This document shows, one piece after another, positions 10,137 through 20,481 of a stretch of 64,000 nucleotides of DNA. The position numbers were made by a program, and so were the translations under genes. The notes below the pieces were generated by a model. That model saw only the letters and a program-made list of their open reading frames with translations, had not been told where the DNA came from and ran no database searches. The DNA comes from Hydrogenophaga intermedia (GTDB lineage Bacteria; Pseudomonadota; Gammaproteobacteria; Burkholderiales; Burkholderiaceae_C), in contig NZ_JAMBNO010000009.1 of assembly GCF_023715105.1 (NCBI RefSeq), forward strand, positions 1-64,000, given 5' to 3'. Position 1 is the stretch's first letter; each line of letters starts with the position of its first letter.

Positions 10137-10751
10137 ATGAAATTGCCTGCCTCCTTCCTGATGGCCGCTGCCGCCGCAGCCCTCTCCCTGAACGTGCACG
10201 CGCAGCCCGCCAAGCCGGATCTGGCCAAGGGCGCTGCCGTCTATGGCAATGTCTGTGTGGCCTGCCACGCCGCCGACGGCAACTCGACCACGCCGGCCAA
10301 CCCCAAGCTCGCGGGCCAGCACCCCGAGTACCTGATCAAGCAGCTTCAGGAATACAAGAGCGGCAAGCGCGCCAACGCCATCATGCAGGGCATGGCGGCC
10401 ACGCTGTCGGACGATGACATGCGTAACGTGTCGTACTGGCTGGCCTCGCAGAAGCCGGCGCCGGGGTTTGCCTCCGATGCCGCGCTGGTGAAACTTGGTG
10501 AGCGCATCTACCGCGGCGGTCTGGCCGACCGAGGCATTGCCGCCTGTGCCGGCTGCCACAGCCCCAATGGCGCCGGCATCCCGTCGCAATACCCGCGCCT
10601 GGCCGGCCAGCATGCCGACTACACCAAGGCCCAGCTGGAGCAATTCCGCAGCGGTGCGCGCGCCAACAACGCGCAGATGACCGGCGTCGCCGCCAAGATG
10701 ACGGATCGCGAGATCCAGGCGGTGTCGGACTACATCGCCGGCCTGCGCTGA
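10137..10751 (+). CDS. Di-haem cytochrome c4
   Basis: Periplasmic electron carrier between the bc1 complex and terminal oxidases. 204 residues. A Sec signal peptide (about 1-22, ending NVHA-QP) is followed by two homologous c-type domains with haem sites CVACH (C40, C43, H44) and CAGCH (C137, C140, H141). Distal methionines are plausible in the MQGMAATL and MTGVAAKM segments, giving the classic c4 duplication. It is followed by tandem hairpins ending in a strong terminator, then by the cytochrome c assembly genes resB-ccsB, a sensible functional neighbour. Confidence 0.95.
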   Translation: MKLPASFLMAAAAAALSLNVHAQPAKPDLAKGAAVYGNVCVACHAADGNSTTPANPKLAGQHPEYLIKQLQEYKSGKRANAIMQGMAATLSDDDMRNVSYWLASQKPAPGFASDAALVKLGERIYRGGLADRGIAACAGCHSPNGAGIPSQYPRLAGQHADYTKAQLEQFRSGARANNAQMTGVAAKMTDREIQAVSDYIAGLR

Positions 10752-10757
10752 TTTTTC

Positions 10758-10779
10758 GCGCCGGGCATTGAACCGGCGC
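10758..10779 (+). other. Hairpin directly after the cytochrome c4 stop
   Basis: GCGCCGG (10758-10764) pairs with CCGGCGC (10773-10779) around an 8-nt loop, a perfect 7-bp stem just past the stop codon. It has no T-run after it and is followed 20 nt later by the real terminator; it may protect the mRNA 3' end. Confidence 0.5.
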
Positions 10780-10798
10780 CGCGCATCCGCATCAGAAC

Positions 10799-10832
10799 AA
10801 GGCGCTTGTCGAATCCCGCAAGCGCCTTTTTT
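10799..10832 (+). terminator. Intrinsic terminator between cytochrome c4 and resB
   Basis: AAGGCGCTTG (10799-10808) pairs with CAAGCGCCTT (10819-10828) around a 10-nt loop, followed by six T residues (10827-10832). It is a strong terminator for the cytochrome c4 transcript, yet it ends only 15 nt before the resB ATG. Confidence 0.85.
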
Positions 10833-10847
10833 CATCCCCCACCCCAC

Positions 10848-12989
10848 ATGACTGCTTCGACCCAGGGCCTGGAACTTCAGCGCGGCCCGCGCCCGCTGGC
10901 CGCGACGGTCGAGTTGCTGTCGTCGATGCGCTTTGCCATCGCGCTGCTGACGGTGATCTGCATCGCCTCTGTGATCGGCACGGTGGTCAAGCAGGCCGAG
11001 CCTTACAACAACTACGTGAACCAGTTCGGCCCGTTCTGGGCGGAGGTGTTTGCGTCGGCAAACCTGTTCACGGTCTACAGCGCCTGGTGGTTCCTGCTGA
11101 TCCTGGCGTTCCTGGTGGTGAGCACCAGCCTGTGCATCGCGCGCAACACGCCCAAGATCCTGGCCGATTTCAAGGCGTTCAAGGAAAACATCCGCGAACA
11201 AAGCCTCAAGGCGTTTCCCCACCGGGCACAAGGCGAACTGGCCGAGACCCCGCAGGCAGCAGCCAACCGCATCGGTCAGGCATTGCTGGGCTCGGGCTGG
11301 AAGGTGCGCCTGCAGTCGCGCCCGCTGCCCGAGGGCGAGGGCTGGATGGTGGCGGCCAAGAAGGGCGCGGCCAACAAGTGGGGCTACCTGGCGGCGCACA
11401 GCGCCATCGTGCTGGTGTGCGTGGGCGGCCTGCTCGACGGCGACCTCATGGTGCGCGCGCAGACCTGGTTCAACGGCAAACAGATCTTCGAGGGTGGCGG
11501 CATGATCGCCGACGTGCCCCCTCAGCACCGACTCTCGGCCAGCAACCCCACCTTCCGTGGCAACCTGCTGGTCACCGAGGGCACGGCATCCAGCACGGCC
11601 ATCATTTCCCAGCCCGGTGGCGTGCTGCTGCAGGAGTTGCCGTTCTCGGTGGAGCTCAAGAAGTTCATCGTCGAGTACTACGACACCGGCATGCCGCGCT
11701 TGTTCGCCAGCGAAATCGTGATCCACGACCACGACACGGGCGAAAAAAAGGAAGCGCGAGTCGAGGTGAACCACCCGGCGTTCCACCGCGGTGTGGCGAT
11801 TTATCAATCGAGCTTCGATGACGGCGGCTCGCGCGTGAAGCTGCAGGCCGTGCCATTCACGCGTGGAGCCCGTCCGTTCGAGGTCGAGGGCACCATCGGC
11901 GGCTCCACCGAACTCAGCAACGGGGAGCAGAAGCTCACATTGGAGTACAGCGGCCTGCGCGTGATCAACGTGGAGAACTTCGCGGGGCAGGGCGCAGCCG
12001 GCACCGATGTGCGCAAGGTCGACCTGCGCGAGGCGGTGGAGAGCCGTCTGGGTGCTGCGCACAAGACCACGACGGAGAAGACGCTGCGCAACGTGGGCCC
12101 AAGCGTGACCTACAAGCTGCGCGACAGCGCCGGGCAGGCCGTGGAGTACCACAACTACATGCTGCCCGTGGAGCTCGATGGCCAGCGCGTGTACCTGCTT
12201 GGCCTGCGCGAGACACCGCAAGACGCGTTTCGCTACCTGCGCGTGCCGGTCGACGAGAACGACGCGATGGATGGTTTCGTGCGCTTGCGCGCTGCGCTCG
12301 ACGATCCCGGCCTGCGCGCCGAGGCGGTGCGCCGCTACGCAGAGCAGTCGGTGGAGGGCGGCCGCGCCGATCTGGCCGAAGCGCTGGAAGCGTCGGCAAC
12401 GCGTGCCCTGGCGCTCTTTGCCGGCGCCGAACCCGTGGCGATCCCGGCGGCTGCCGCCAATGGCTCCGCGGCGCGCGACGTCGTCGGTGGCCTGCAGGCC
12501 ATCTCGTCCTTCCTGGAATCCAACGTGCCCGAGGCCGAGCGCGAACGCGCGAGCGACGTGCTGGTGCGCATCCTCAACGGCACGCTGTTCGAATTGATGC
12601 AGCTCAGCCGCGAACGCGCGGGCCTGGCGCCGTTGCCGCGCGACGAGGCCACGCAGCGCTTCATGACGCAGGCCGTCATCAGCCTGTCGGACAGCTTCTT
12701 CTACCCGGCACCCATGGCCCTGCAGCTGAAGGATTTCACTCATGTGCAGGCCAGCGTGTTCCAGGTGGCGCGCGCTCCGGGCAAGACCATCGTCTATCTC
12801 GGGTGCCTGTTGCTGATTCTGGGCGTCTTTGCCATGCTCTACGTTCGCGAACGCCGCGTGTGGGTGTGGCTGGCACCGCAAGGGCAGGGCGCCCAGGCCA
12901 GCCTGGCCCTGTCGTCGAACCGCAAGACGCTCGACACCGACCATGAATTCGAGTTGCTCAAGACCCAATTGCTGCAGGTGAAGCCATGA
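10848..12989 (+). CDS. resB: Cytochrome c biogenesis protein ResB (Ccs1)
   Basis: Half of the System II (Ccs) haem-delivery and ligation machine that attaches haem to periplasmic c-type cytochromes. 713 residues. Membrane segments lie near 30-50, 75-95 and about 175-195, then a large periplasmic domain, then a last membrane helix near 655-675 (IVYLGCLLLILGVFAMLYV), the expected ResB topology. The ATG at 10848 is preferred: a TTG at 10806 falls inside the terminator stem. No Shine-Dalgarno is visible in the C-rich leader. Its stop overlaps the ccsB start (ATGA). Confidence 0.94.
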   Translation: MTASTQGLELQRGPRPLAATVELLSSMRFAIALLTVICIASVIGTVVKQAEPYNNYVNQFGPFWAEVFASANLFTVYSAWWFLLILAFLVVSTSLCIARNTPKILADFKAFKENIREQSLKAFPHRAQGELAETPQAAANRIGQALLGSGWKVRLQSRPLPEGEGWMVAAKKGAANKWGYLAAHSAIVLVCVGGLLDGDLMVRAQTWFNGKQIFEGGGMIADVPPQHRLSASNPTFRGNLLVTEGTASSTAIISQPGGVLLQELPFSVELKKFIVEYYDTGMPRLFASEIVIHDHDTGEKKEARVEVNHPAFHRGVAIYQSSFDDGGSRVKLQAVPFTRGARPFEVEGTIGGSTELSNGEQKLTLEYSGLRVINVENFAGQGAAGTDVRKVDLREAVESRLGAAHKTTTEKTLRNVGPSVTYKLRDSAGQAVEYHNYMLPVELDGQRVYLLGLRETPQDAFRYLRVPVDENDAMDGFVRLRAALDDPGLRAEAVRRYAEQSVEGGRADLAEALEASATRALALFAGAEPVAIPAAAANGSAARDVVGGLQAISSFLESNVPEAERERASDVLVRILNGTLFELMQLSRERAGLAPLPRDEATQRFMTQAVISLSDSFFYPAPMALQLKDFTHVQASVFQVARAPGKTIVYLGCLLLILGVFAMLYVRERRVWVWLAPQGQGAQASLALSSNRKTLDTDHEFELLKTQLLQVKP

Positions 12990-14347
12990 ACACCGCCACC
13001 CAGACCATCGATCTCAAGAAGTCCAGCCACGGCGGCGGGTTGCAGCCAGGCTACTTTGCGCGCCGCGACCTTTGGGACTGGCTGTTTGCCGCCCTGGTGC
13101 TGGCGGCCGGTGCGGTCGCCTTCTGGCAATACGGCAGCGCCATGGACGTCTACGAAAAGTCCATCCTCGCCGGCACCGTGCCGACGATGGTATGGCTGGG
13201 CTGGTTCTGGCGCCCGCTGCGCGTGCTCACCGTGGTGGTGGGGGCGCTGGCGCTACTGGCCATCTGGCTTTATCAGGCCCCGGGCGGCGGTGCCGACTTG
13301 GCGCGTGCGGAGCAGGTGTTCCTGCTCAAGTATTTCATCTCCAGCCAGTCGGCCATTCTGTGGATGTGTGTGCTGTTCTTCATGAGCACCGCCTTCTATT
13401 GGGTCGGCATGTTCACGCGCGCGGGCGCCACCTTCGAGACGCTGGGCTCGCGCCTGGCCTGGGTGGCCATCGCCCTCGCGCTCATCGGTTCGCTGGTGCG
13501 CTGGTATGAAAGCCACCAGATCGGCCCCGGCATCGGTCACATTCCGGTCAGCAACCTCTACGAGGTGTTCGTGCTGTTCTGCTGGATGACGGCCGCGTAT
13601 TACCTCTACTACGAAGACCGCTATGCGACGCGCGGCATGGGCGCCTTCGCCATGCTGATCGTCAGCGCGGCGGTGGGCTTCCTGCTCTGGTACACGGTGG
13701 TGCGCGAGGCGCATGAGATCCAACCGCTGGTGCCCGCGCTGCAGAGCTGGTGGATGAAGCTGCACGTGCCGGCCAACTTCATCGGGTACGGCACCTTCGC
13801 GATCGCGGCCATGCTGGCGTTCGCCTACCTCATCAAGCAGAGCGCGGGCGAGACCCGCTGGTACAAGCTCGCCCCGCTGTGGTTGCTGGGCGTGGTGCTG
13901 TGCTTCGAGCCGATCGTGTTCCGCCAAGGCGCACAGGACCAGGGGGGCAGCTACTGGTTCGTCTACTTCGGCATCTCCGCCTTGATCGTCGCCGCGATCT
14001 TGCTGGGCCGCCGTCGCATCGCCGAGCGGCTGCCTTCGTTCGAGGTGCTCGACGACGTGATGTACAAGGCCATCGCTGTCGGCTTTGCGTTTTTCACCAT
14101 CGCCACCGTGCTCGGGGCCCTCTGGGCCGCCGAAGCCTGGGGCGGCTACTGGAGCTGGGACCCGAAGGAAACCTGGGCCCTGATCGTGTGGCTGAACTAT
14201 GCAGCGTGGCTGCACATGCGGCTCATGAAGGGCTTGCGCGGCACCGTGGCGGCCTGGTGGGCGCTGGTGGGTCTGGCCATCACCACCTTCGCCTTCCTGG
14301 GCGTCAACATGTTCCTGTCGGGTTTGCACAGTTACGGCGAACTCTGA
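12986..14347 (+). CDS. ccsB: Cytochrome c biogenesis protein CcsB/CcsA (ResC)
   Basis: Integral membrane haem handling and ligation partner of ResB. 453 residues with many hydrophobic segments. The diagnostic tryptophan-rich haem-binding WWD motif is present ([19 protein letters not shown], near 380-400). Conserved histidines suited to axial haem ligation flank it, for example in WLHMRLMKG. It overlaps resB by 4 nt, so the two subunits are made together. A terminator-like hairpin follows before msrP. Confidence 0.95.
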   Translation: MNTATQTIDLKKSSHGGGLQPGYFARRDLWDWLFAALVLAAGAVAFWQYGSAMDVYEKSILAGTVPTMVWLGWFWRPLRVLTVVVGALALLAIWLYQAPGGGADLARAEQVFLLKYFISSQSAILWMCVLFFMSTAFYWVGMFTRAGATFETLGSRLAWVAIALALIGSLVRWYESHQIGPGIGHIPVSNLYEVFVLFCWMTAAYYLYYEDRYATRGMGAFAMLIVSAAVGFLLWYTVVREAHEIQPLVPALQSWWMKLHVPANFIGYGTFAIAAMLAFAYLIKQSAGETRWYKLAPLWLLGVVLCFEPIVFRQGAQDQGGSYWFVYFGISALIVAAILLGRRRIAERLPSFEVLDDVMYKAIAVGFAFFTIATVLGALWAAEAWGGYWSWDPKETWALIVWLNYAAWLHMRLMKGLRGTVAAWWALVGLAITTFAFLGVNMFLSGLHSYGEL

Positions 14348-14395
14348 TCGCGGAACCGGTAAGACTTCCGGGTATCACACGACCGATACCCCAGC

Positions 14396-14427
14396 GGGCG
14401 CGATTTCCGTCGCGCCCGTGCCTTTTT
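14396..14427 (+). terminator. Probable intrinsic terminator after ccsB
   Basis: GGGCGCGA (14396-14403) pairs with TCGCGCCC (14410-14417) around a 6-nt loop; after GTGCC come five T residues (14423-14427). The gap between stem and T-run makes it weaker than the groESL or c4 terminators. The msrP ribosome site AGGAG starts immediately after, at 14429. Confidence 0.65.
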
Positions 14428-14441
14428 CAGGAGTGACTGCC

Positions 14442-15430
<989 letters not shown>

Positions 15431-15431
<1 letters not shown>

Positions 15432-16069
15432 TGAATCGCGCCGTGGTTCAGCGGGCACTGTTGCACCCGCTGGCCAAGCCCCTGGTGTTCACCGTCTGGC
15501 TCCTGCCGTTCGCCTGGCTGGTGTGGGCGGCCGTGGCCGACCGCCTGGGTGCCAACCCGGCCGAGGCGCTCATCCGAGGGCTGGGGGACTGGTCCTTGCG
15601 CGCCCTGGTGCTGGTGTTGTTGGTGACACCACTGCGCACGACGCTGGGCATGCCCGCTCTCGCGCGCTTTCGTCGCATGCTGGGCTTGTTCGTGTTTTTC
15701 TACGCGTCGATGCACTGGGTGGCCTACGTCTGGTTCGACATGGGCTTCGACTGGCAAGCGGTGCTGGTCGACATTCCCAAGCGTCCGTTCATATTGGTGG
15801 GGACGCTGGCCTGGCTGATGTTGCTGGCGCTCGCAGCCACCTCGTTCAACCGCGTGATCCGTGCGCTCGGCGCGCCGCGCTGGCAGGCGCTGCACCGGCT
15901 GGTGTACGCAGTGGCCGTGCTGGCCGTGCTGCACTTCTTCTGGATGCGCGCGGGCAAGAACGATTTCAACGAGGTGGCGGTGTACGCCGCCATCCTGGGC
16001 GCATTGCTGGGCTGGCGCCTGTGGCGCCGCCTGCGACCTCAGGCCAGCGGCATCTCCAGCCGCATCTGA
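15431..16069 (+). CDS. msrQ: MsrQ haem-binding membrane subunit of MsrPQ
   Basis: Inner-membrane b-type haem protein that passes respiratory-chain electrons to MsrP. 212 residues with about six hydrophobic helices. Conserved histidines for haem are visible in YASMHWVAYVWFD and in WQALHRLVYAVAVLAVLHFFW. It is translationally coupled to msrP. The last 31 bp overlap the 3' end of the convergent lysA gene, so no terminator fits between them. Confidence 0.95.
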
Positions 16070-17328
16070 TCGGCCGGGCTCTCGCGGCGGCGGATCGAGG
16101 TAGCACGGGCGCCGTCAACCAGCACCTCCGCGGCGCGGCCGCGGGTGTTGTAGTTGCTGGCCATGCTCATGCAGTAGGCACCTGCCGACAGCACCGCCAG
16201 CAAGTCGCCCGGGTGCACCGCGAGCGTACGCTCACGGCCGAGCCAGTCGCCGCTTTCGCAGACCGGGCCGACGACATCCCACACCGCCGGCCGCTCGTTC
16301 TCGCGCGCACGCACGGGCTCGATGCGGTGATAAGCCTCATACATGGCGGGTCGCGGCAGGTCGTTCATGGCCGCATCGACGATCAGGAAATTCTTGTGTT
16401 CGCCGGGCTTGGTGTAGAGCACCTCGGTGAGGCACACACCGGCGTTGCCGACGATCGAGCGGCCCGGCTCGATCATCACGGTGCGATCGCCGTAGCCACG
16501 TGCATCCAGCTTGGCCAGCAGGCGCGGCCACAGGGTGTCCGCGGCGGGTGGCGTGTCGCCGTTGTAGTCGATGCCCAGGCCGCCACCGAAATCGAGGTGG
16601 TGCAGGCGCAGGCCGTCGACTTCGATCGCGGCGACCAGATCGAGCACGCGGTCCATCGCGTCGAGGTAGGGCGCCGCCTCGGTGATCTGGGAGCCGATGT
16701 GGCAATCGATGCCGACCACCTCCAGGCCGGCGCAAGCGGCGGCGTGGCGATAGGTAAGCAGCACCTCGCCATGGGCGATGCCGAACTTGTTGTCCTTGAG
16801 GCCCGTGGAGATGTAGGGGTGCGTCTTCGCGTCCACATCGGGGTTGACGCGGATGCTCACGCGCGCACGCCGGCCCATCGAGCGCGCCACCTCATCCAGC
16901 ACGTCGAGTTCGCCACGGCTCTCGACGTTGAAGCAGCCGATGCCCGCGTCAAGTGCGCGGCGCATCTCGGCGCGCGTCTTGCCGACGCCCGAGAACACGA
17001 TCCGCTCGGGCGCGCAGCCCGCAGCCAGTGCGCGCTCGAGCTCGCCGCCCGAGACGATGTCGAGCCCGCAACCGGCGTTCACCAACGTCTGCAGGATGGC
17101 CAGCGAGGAGTTGGCCTTCATCGCATAGCAGATCAGGTGCGAGCGGCCCGCCAGCCCGCGCTGGTAGGCTGCCAGCGACTGCAGCATGGCAGCGCGGCTG
17201 TACACGAAGAGGGGGGTGCCGTGTTCGCGGGCCAGGCGTTCGAGGGACACGTCCTCGAAATGGAGTTCACCGTGGCGATGTGTCAGGTGCGCGGGCAGGG
17301 GCATTGGCGGGCTGCTTGGGTTGGGCAT
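16039..17328 (-). CDS. lysA: Diaminopimelate decarboxylase
   Basis: Last step of lysine synthesis: PLP-dependent decarboxylation of meso-diaminopimelate to L-lysine. 429 residues, a standard length. The PLP lysine is K71 in YAMKANSS; DFGGGLGIDY is the phosphate-binding glycine loop; EPGRSIVGNAG and CESGDWLG carry the substrate-binding and catalytic Cys residues. Its start lies inside the lptM gene, which it follows on the same strand with a 62-nt overlap. This lptM-lysA pairing is frequent in proteobacteria. Confidence 0.97.
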   Translation of the reverse strand: MPNPSSPPMPLPAHLTHRHGELHFEDVSLERLAREHGTPLFVYSRAAMLQSLAAYQRGLAGRSHLICYAMKANSSLAILQTLVNAGCGLDIVSGGELERALAAGCAPERIVFSGVGKTRAEMRRALDAGIGCFNVESRGELDVLDEVARSMGRRARVSIRVNPDVDAKTHPYISTGLKDNKFGIAHGEVLLTYRHAAACAGLEVVGIDCHIGSQITEAAPYLDAMDRVLDLVAAIEVDGLRLHHLDFGGGLGIDYNGDTPPAADTLWPRLLAKLDARGYGDRTVMIEPGRSIVGNAGVCLTEVLYTKPGEHKNFLIVDAAMNDLPRPAMYEAYHRIEPVRARENERPAVWDVVGPVCESGDWLGRERTLAVHPGDLLAVLSAGAYCMSMASNYNTRGRAAEVLVDGARATSIRRRESPADQMRLEMPLA

Positions 17329-17461
17329 CGGAGGCGGGCGGCGGCAGGTAGAGCGCGCCCTTCTGCCCGCACGCGGCCAGGCACGACAGCAACAACGCCA
17401 AGGCCATGACCCGAGCGGGGCCGAAGCCGGAACCTAGAATGCGCAGCCACCCGACGAACAT
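17267..17461 (-). CDS. lptM: LptM-type small lipoprotein (LPS translocon maturation)
   Basis: Small lipoprotein of 64 residues as drawn. The lipobox LSCLAAC places the lipidated Cys at residue 31, directly followed by the family signature [10 protein letters not shown]. LptM (YifL) helps the LptDE outer-membrane LPS translocon mature. Two starts are possible: ATG at 17461 (drawn) or ATG at 17407 (46 residues, [13 protein letters not shown]), which gives a more usual short signal peptide and a normal leader. The 3' part overlaps lysA by 62 nt. Confidence 0.85.
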   Translation of the reverse strand: MFVGWLRILGSGFGPARVMALALLLSCLAACGQKGALYLPPPASDAQPKQPANAPARAPDTSPR

Positions 17462-17473
17462 TCCTGCATTCTA
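17435..17473. promoter_or_regulatory. Inverted repeat with -10-like ends between lptM and cyaY
   Basis: TAGAATGC (17435-17442) and GCATTCTA (17466-17473) form a perfect 8-bp inverted repeat, 23 nt apart. Each arm reads TAGAAT toward the gene on its own strand, so they may be the two -10 elements of a divergent lptM/cyaY promoter pair. No good -35 hexamer was found for either. If the minus-strand arm is the -10, transcription starts near 17461, which favours the shorter LptM start at 17407. Confidence 0.4.
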
Positions 17474-17803
17474 ATGACCGATCTCGAATACCAGGACCGC
17501 GCCGAGGCACTGCTGCGCGCCATCGAACTGACGTGTGACCGTATCAATGACGAGAGCGACGCCGACATCGACAACCAGCGCGTGGGAGGCATGATCACAC
17601 TGACGTTTCGCAACCGCAGCCAGATCGTCATCAACCTGCAGAAACCCTTGCACGAGGTGTGGCTCGCCGCGCGCGCTGGCGGCTTTCACTACAAGCACGA
17701 TGGCCGTGTCTGGATGGACACCAAGGGCAACGGCGAATTCTTCGAGAACCTGACCCGCTACGCGAGCGAACAGGCCGGCCAGCCGCTGCGCTTCAGTTCC
17801 TGA
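17474..17803 (+). CDS. cyaY: Iron-sulfur cluster assembly protein CyaY (frataxin)
   Basis: Bacterial frataxin, an iron-binding regulator of Fe-S cluster assembly on IscS/IscU. 109 residues. The acidic first helix (ESDADIDNQ region) that binds iron and IscS is present. So are the beta-sheet motifs [17 protein letters not shown], the [15 protein letters not shown] segment and the [13 protein letters not shown] loop typical of the fold. It stands alone, divergent from lptM, and its last 11 bp overlap the mrcA 3' end. Confidence 0.96.
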   Translation: MTDLEYQDRAEALLRAIELTCDRINDESDADIDNQRVGGMITLTFRNRSQIVINLQKPLHEVWLAARAGGFHYKHDGRVWMDTKGNGEFFENLTRYASEQAGQPLRFSS

Positions 17804-20216
17804 ACAGGTCCAGGATGCTGCGGCGCTCTTCCACCTGGGGCAGCGGTGCCGCGATCGGCACACCGTTGGCGTCCACCTCCATGCCCGCGGGCGCGCCGGG
17901 CCACGGGTCGCCCAGGCCGATGCCGTGCACCCCATTGCCGGGACCGAACTCTTCGTAGTACCACTCGCCGCCGACATTGATCACACCCGGTGGCACCGTC
18001 GTGATCGGGGTGATGGGCACGTCCTTGAGCATCTCCTGCATGAAGGAAATCCACATCGGCAGCGCCAGACCGCCGCCCGTCTCGCGACTGCCCAGGTTGC
18101 GCGGCGTGTCGTAGCCCACCCAGGCCGCGGCCGCCAGCGTGGGCTGGTAGCCAACGAACCAGGCATCGACGGCGTCGTTGGTGGTGCCTGTCTTGCCGTA
18201 AAGGTCATTGCGCTTGAGGATGGCCTGCGCGCGCGCTGCGGTGCCCGAGCGGGTGATCTCCTGCAGCAGGCTGTTCATGATGAAGGCGTTGCGCGGCTCG
18301 ATGGCGCGCGGTGCGTTGTCCAGCGTGGTCTGGGGTGCTTCGTACAGGACGTGGCCGCGCGAGTCGGTGACGCGTGTGATGAGCACCGGAGCGACCCGGT
18401 GACCGCCGTTGGCGAACACGGCGTAGCCGGTGACCATCTGAAGCGGTGTCACCGAACCTGCGCCCAACGCCATCGTGAGGAAGGGTGGGTGCTTGTCGGC
18501 CTCGAAGCCGAAGCGCGTGACCCAGTCCTGCGCGCTTTGCGTGCCCACCAGCTGCAGCACGCGGATCGACACCATGTTCTTCGACTTGGCGAGCGCACGG
18601 CGTACCGACATCGGGCCCTCGAACTGACCGTCGTAGTTCTTGGGCTCCCACGGCTTGCCGCCGGTCTCGTTGGCGGAATAGAACAGCGGGGCGTCGTTCA
18701 CCACCGTCATGGGTGTGAGGCCCTTCTCAAGCGCCGCCGAGTAGACAAAGGGTTTGAAGCTCGAGCCGGGCTGGCGCCAGGCCTGCGTGACGTGGTTGAA
18801 CTTGCTCTTGTTGAAGTCGAAGCCGCCCACCAGCGCGGCGATGCGACCGTTGCGCGGATCGAGGGCGACGAATGCCGCCTCTACCTCCGGCAACTGTGTG
18901 ATGCGCCAGGACTTCTCGTCCACCTTGACGATGCGCACCACGGCCCCGGGGCGGATCTTGATGTTGGGGCCTGCCTTGTCGGACAGCCCTGACTGCACCG
19001 GCTTGAGGCCTTCACCGGTGATCTCGATCGGCTCGCCGTCCTGACGCACGACCACCACGCGCCGCGGGCTCACTTCCAGCACCACAGCAGACAGCAGGTC
19101 GCCGTTGTCGGGGCGCTCTGCCAGCGCGTCATCGATGGCGGCATCGCGTTGCTGGGGATCCTCCGGCAACGTGATGAACAGCTCCGGCCCGCGGTAGAAC
19201 TGACGCCGCTCGTAGTCGAGCACACCCTGGCGCACAGCCCGGTAGGCGGCCTGCTGCGCGCGCGGGTCGATGGTGGTGCTCACCACCAGACCGCGCGTGT
19301 AGGCCGCTTCACCGTATTGCGCGACGATGGCCTGGCGCGCCATCTCGGCGGCGTACTCGGCCTGCAGGTTGTCCTCGCGGGTCGGTTGGCGCAGCTTGAT
19401 CGGCTGTGCCTTGGCCTGTTCCGCCTGCTCGGCGGTGATGAAGCCGTTCTCGACCATGCGGTCGATGATGTAGCGCTGGCGTGCCTGGGCCCGTTTGGGG
19501 TTGCGCACGGGGTTGTAGGCAGAAGGCGCCTGCGGCAGACCGGCCAGCAGCGCGGCCTCGGCAATGGTCACGTCCTGCAGGGGTTTGCCGAAATAGATCT
19601 GCGAAGCCGAGGCGAACCCGTAAGCGCGCTGACCCAGGAAGATCTGGTTCATGTAGATCTCGAGGATCTGTTCCTTCGTGAGCAGGTGCTCGAGCTTGAA
19701 GGTGAGCAGCACTTCGTAGATCTTGCGCGTGTAGCTCTTCTCGGCCGACAGGTAGACGTTTCGGGCCACCTGCATGGTGATGGTGGAGGCTCCCTGACTC
19801 TTGGCTTCGCGCAGGTTGGCCAGCGCAGCGCGCACCATGCCGCGGTAATCGACGCCGCTGTGTTCGAAGAAGCGGGCGTCTTCGATCGCCAGCACCGCGT
19901 TCTTCATCACGTCGGGAATCTGGTCGATCGTGAGCAGGTTGCGCCGCTCTTCGCCGAACTCGCCGATGAGTTGGCCGTCGGCCGCGAGCACGCGCAGCGG
20001 CAGCTTGGGGCGGTAGTCAGCAAGGCCGGTGACGTCGGGCAGGTTGGGATAGGCCACCGCCAACGCGATGCCGACGGCAATCAACACCGCCGCAACACCC
20101 GCCGCCGCCAGTCCGGCCGCAGCCACCACCAAGCGCCCGATGAGGGTGAGTGTGTGGGGCGCCGCAGATACTGCCTTGGCAGGAGTGCCTTTCGAAGGCT
20201 TGGTGTCTTGGGTCAT
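17793..20216 (-). CDS. mrcA: Penicillin-binding protein 1A (transglycosylase/transpeptidase)
   Basis: Bifunctional class A PBP that polymerises and cross-links peptidoglycan. 807 residues from the ATG at 20216. There is a membrane anchor near 28-56. The glycosyltransferase domain has catalytic E112 in [16 protein letters not shown] and the [13 protein letters not shown] motif. An OB-like insert follows (about 310-440). The transpeptidase motifs are SSFK (S485), SKN (545-547) and KTGTT. The frame is open 37 codons further upstream, but that part is Pro/Ser-rich and unlike PBP1A. It is divergent from pilM, the usual ponA-pil arrangement in proteobacteria. Confidence 0.96.
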   Translation of the reverse strand: MTQDTKPSKGTPAKAVSAAPHTLTLIGRLVVAAAGLAAAGVAAVLIAVGIALAVAYPNLPDVTGLADYRPKLPLRVLAADGQLIGEFGEERRNLLTIDQIPDVMKNAVLAIEDARFFEHSGVDYRGMVRAALANLREAKSQGASTITMQVARNVYLSAEKSYTRKIYEVLLTFKLEHLLTKEQILEIYMNQIFLGQRAYGFASASQIYFGKPLQDVTIAEAALLAGLPQAPSAYNPVRNPKRAQARQRYIIDRMVENGFITAEQAEQAKAQPIKLRQPTREDNLQAEYAAEMARQAIVAQYGEAAYTRGLVVSTTIDPRAQQAAYRAVRQGVLDYERRQFYRGPELFITLPEDPQQRDAAIDDALAERPDNGDLLSAVVLEVSPRRVVVVRQDGEPIEITGEGLKPVQSGLSDKAGPNIKIRPGAVVRIVKVDEKSWRITQLPEVEAAFVALDPRNGRIAALVGGFDFNKSKFNHVTQAWRQPGSSFKPFVYSAALEKGLTPMTVVNDAPLFYSANETGGKPWEPKNYDGQFEGPMSVRRALAKSKNMVSIRVLQLVGTQSAQDWVTRFGFEADKHPPFLTMALGAGSVTPLQMVTGYAVFANGGHRVAPVLITRVTDSRGHVLYEAPQTTLDNAPRAIEPRNAFIMNSLLQEITRSGTAARAQAILKRNDLYGKTGTTNDAVDAWFVGYQPTLAAAAWVGYDTPRNLGSRETGGGLALPMWISFMQEMLKDVPITPITTVPPGVINVGGEWYYEEFGPGNGVHGIGLGDPWPGAPAGMEVDANGVPIAAPLPQVEERRSILDLFRN

Positions 20217-20397
20217 TCGGATTCGTGGCGGGTAGCCCGCCATTGTAGGAGTCGGTATGCCGGGCGTCGGGAAATTGGAAGGACGGTGCCGAGGCGGGTG
20301 TGACGGGGTCGAAGCGCTTTTGTTCAATGCATCACGCAGGCCTCACGTCGCGTCGGCTTTTGACAACGTTTCGATTTGTGCATGAGGCAAAAAATCT

Positions 20398-20426
20398 TTG
20401 CCGCTCAATGGGCTTACTGCTAGCAT
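20398..20426 (+). promoter_or_regulatory. Probable promoter of pilMNOPQ
   Basis: TTGCCG (20398-20403), a 17-nt spacer and TAGCAT (20421-20426) preceded by TGC (extended -10). It is about 55 nt upstream of pilM within a 265-nt mrcA-pilM gap. A perfect TTGACA at 20360-20365 lacks a matching -10 at normal spacing. Confidence 0.5.
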
Positions 20427-20445
20427 TGAAGTGAATTCTTAAGTA

Positions 20446-20463
20446 TGGCGCGGCTTTGCGCCA
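20446..20463 (+). other. Leader hairpin before pilM
   Basis: TGGCGC (20446-20451) pairs with GCGCCA (20458-20463) around GGCTTT, a perfect 6-bp stem in the predicted pilM leader, ending about 18 nt before the start and upstream of the GGGGG that may serve as ribosome site. Confidence 0.4.
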
Positions 20464-20481
20464 CGCGATTTGGGGGCCACC

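Noticed and set aside
9318..12968. A 1216-codon open frame on the minus strand extending engB upstream
   Set aside because: Beyond the engB ATG at 10028 it only shadows the plus-strand cytochrome c4 and resB genes, whose motifs are unmistakable; the translated extension is His/Arg/Gly-rich noise typical of GC-rich antisense frames.
20360..20388. Perfect TTGACA as a pilM -35
   Set aside because: The 16-18 nt downstream positions give no acceptable -10 (TGAGGC region); the TTGCCG/TAGCAT pair nearer the gene is better.
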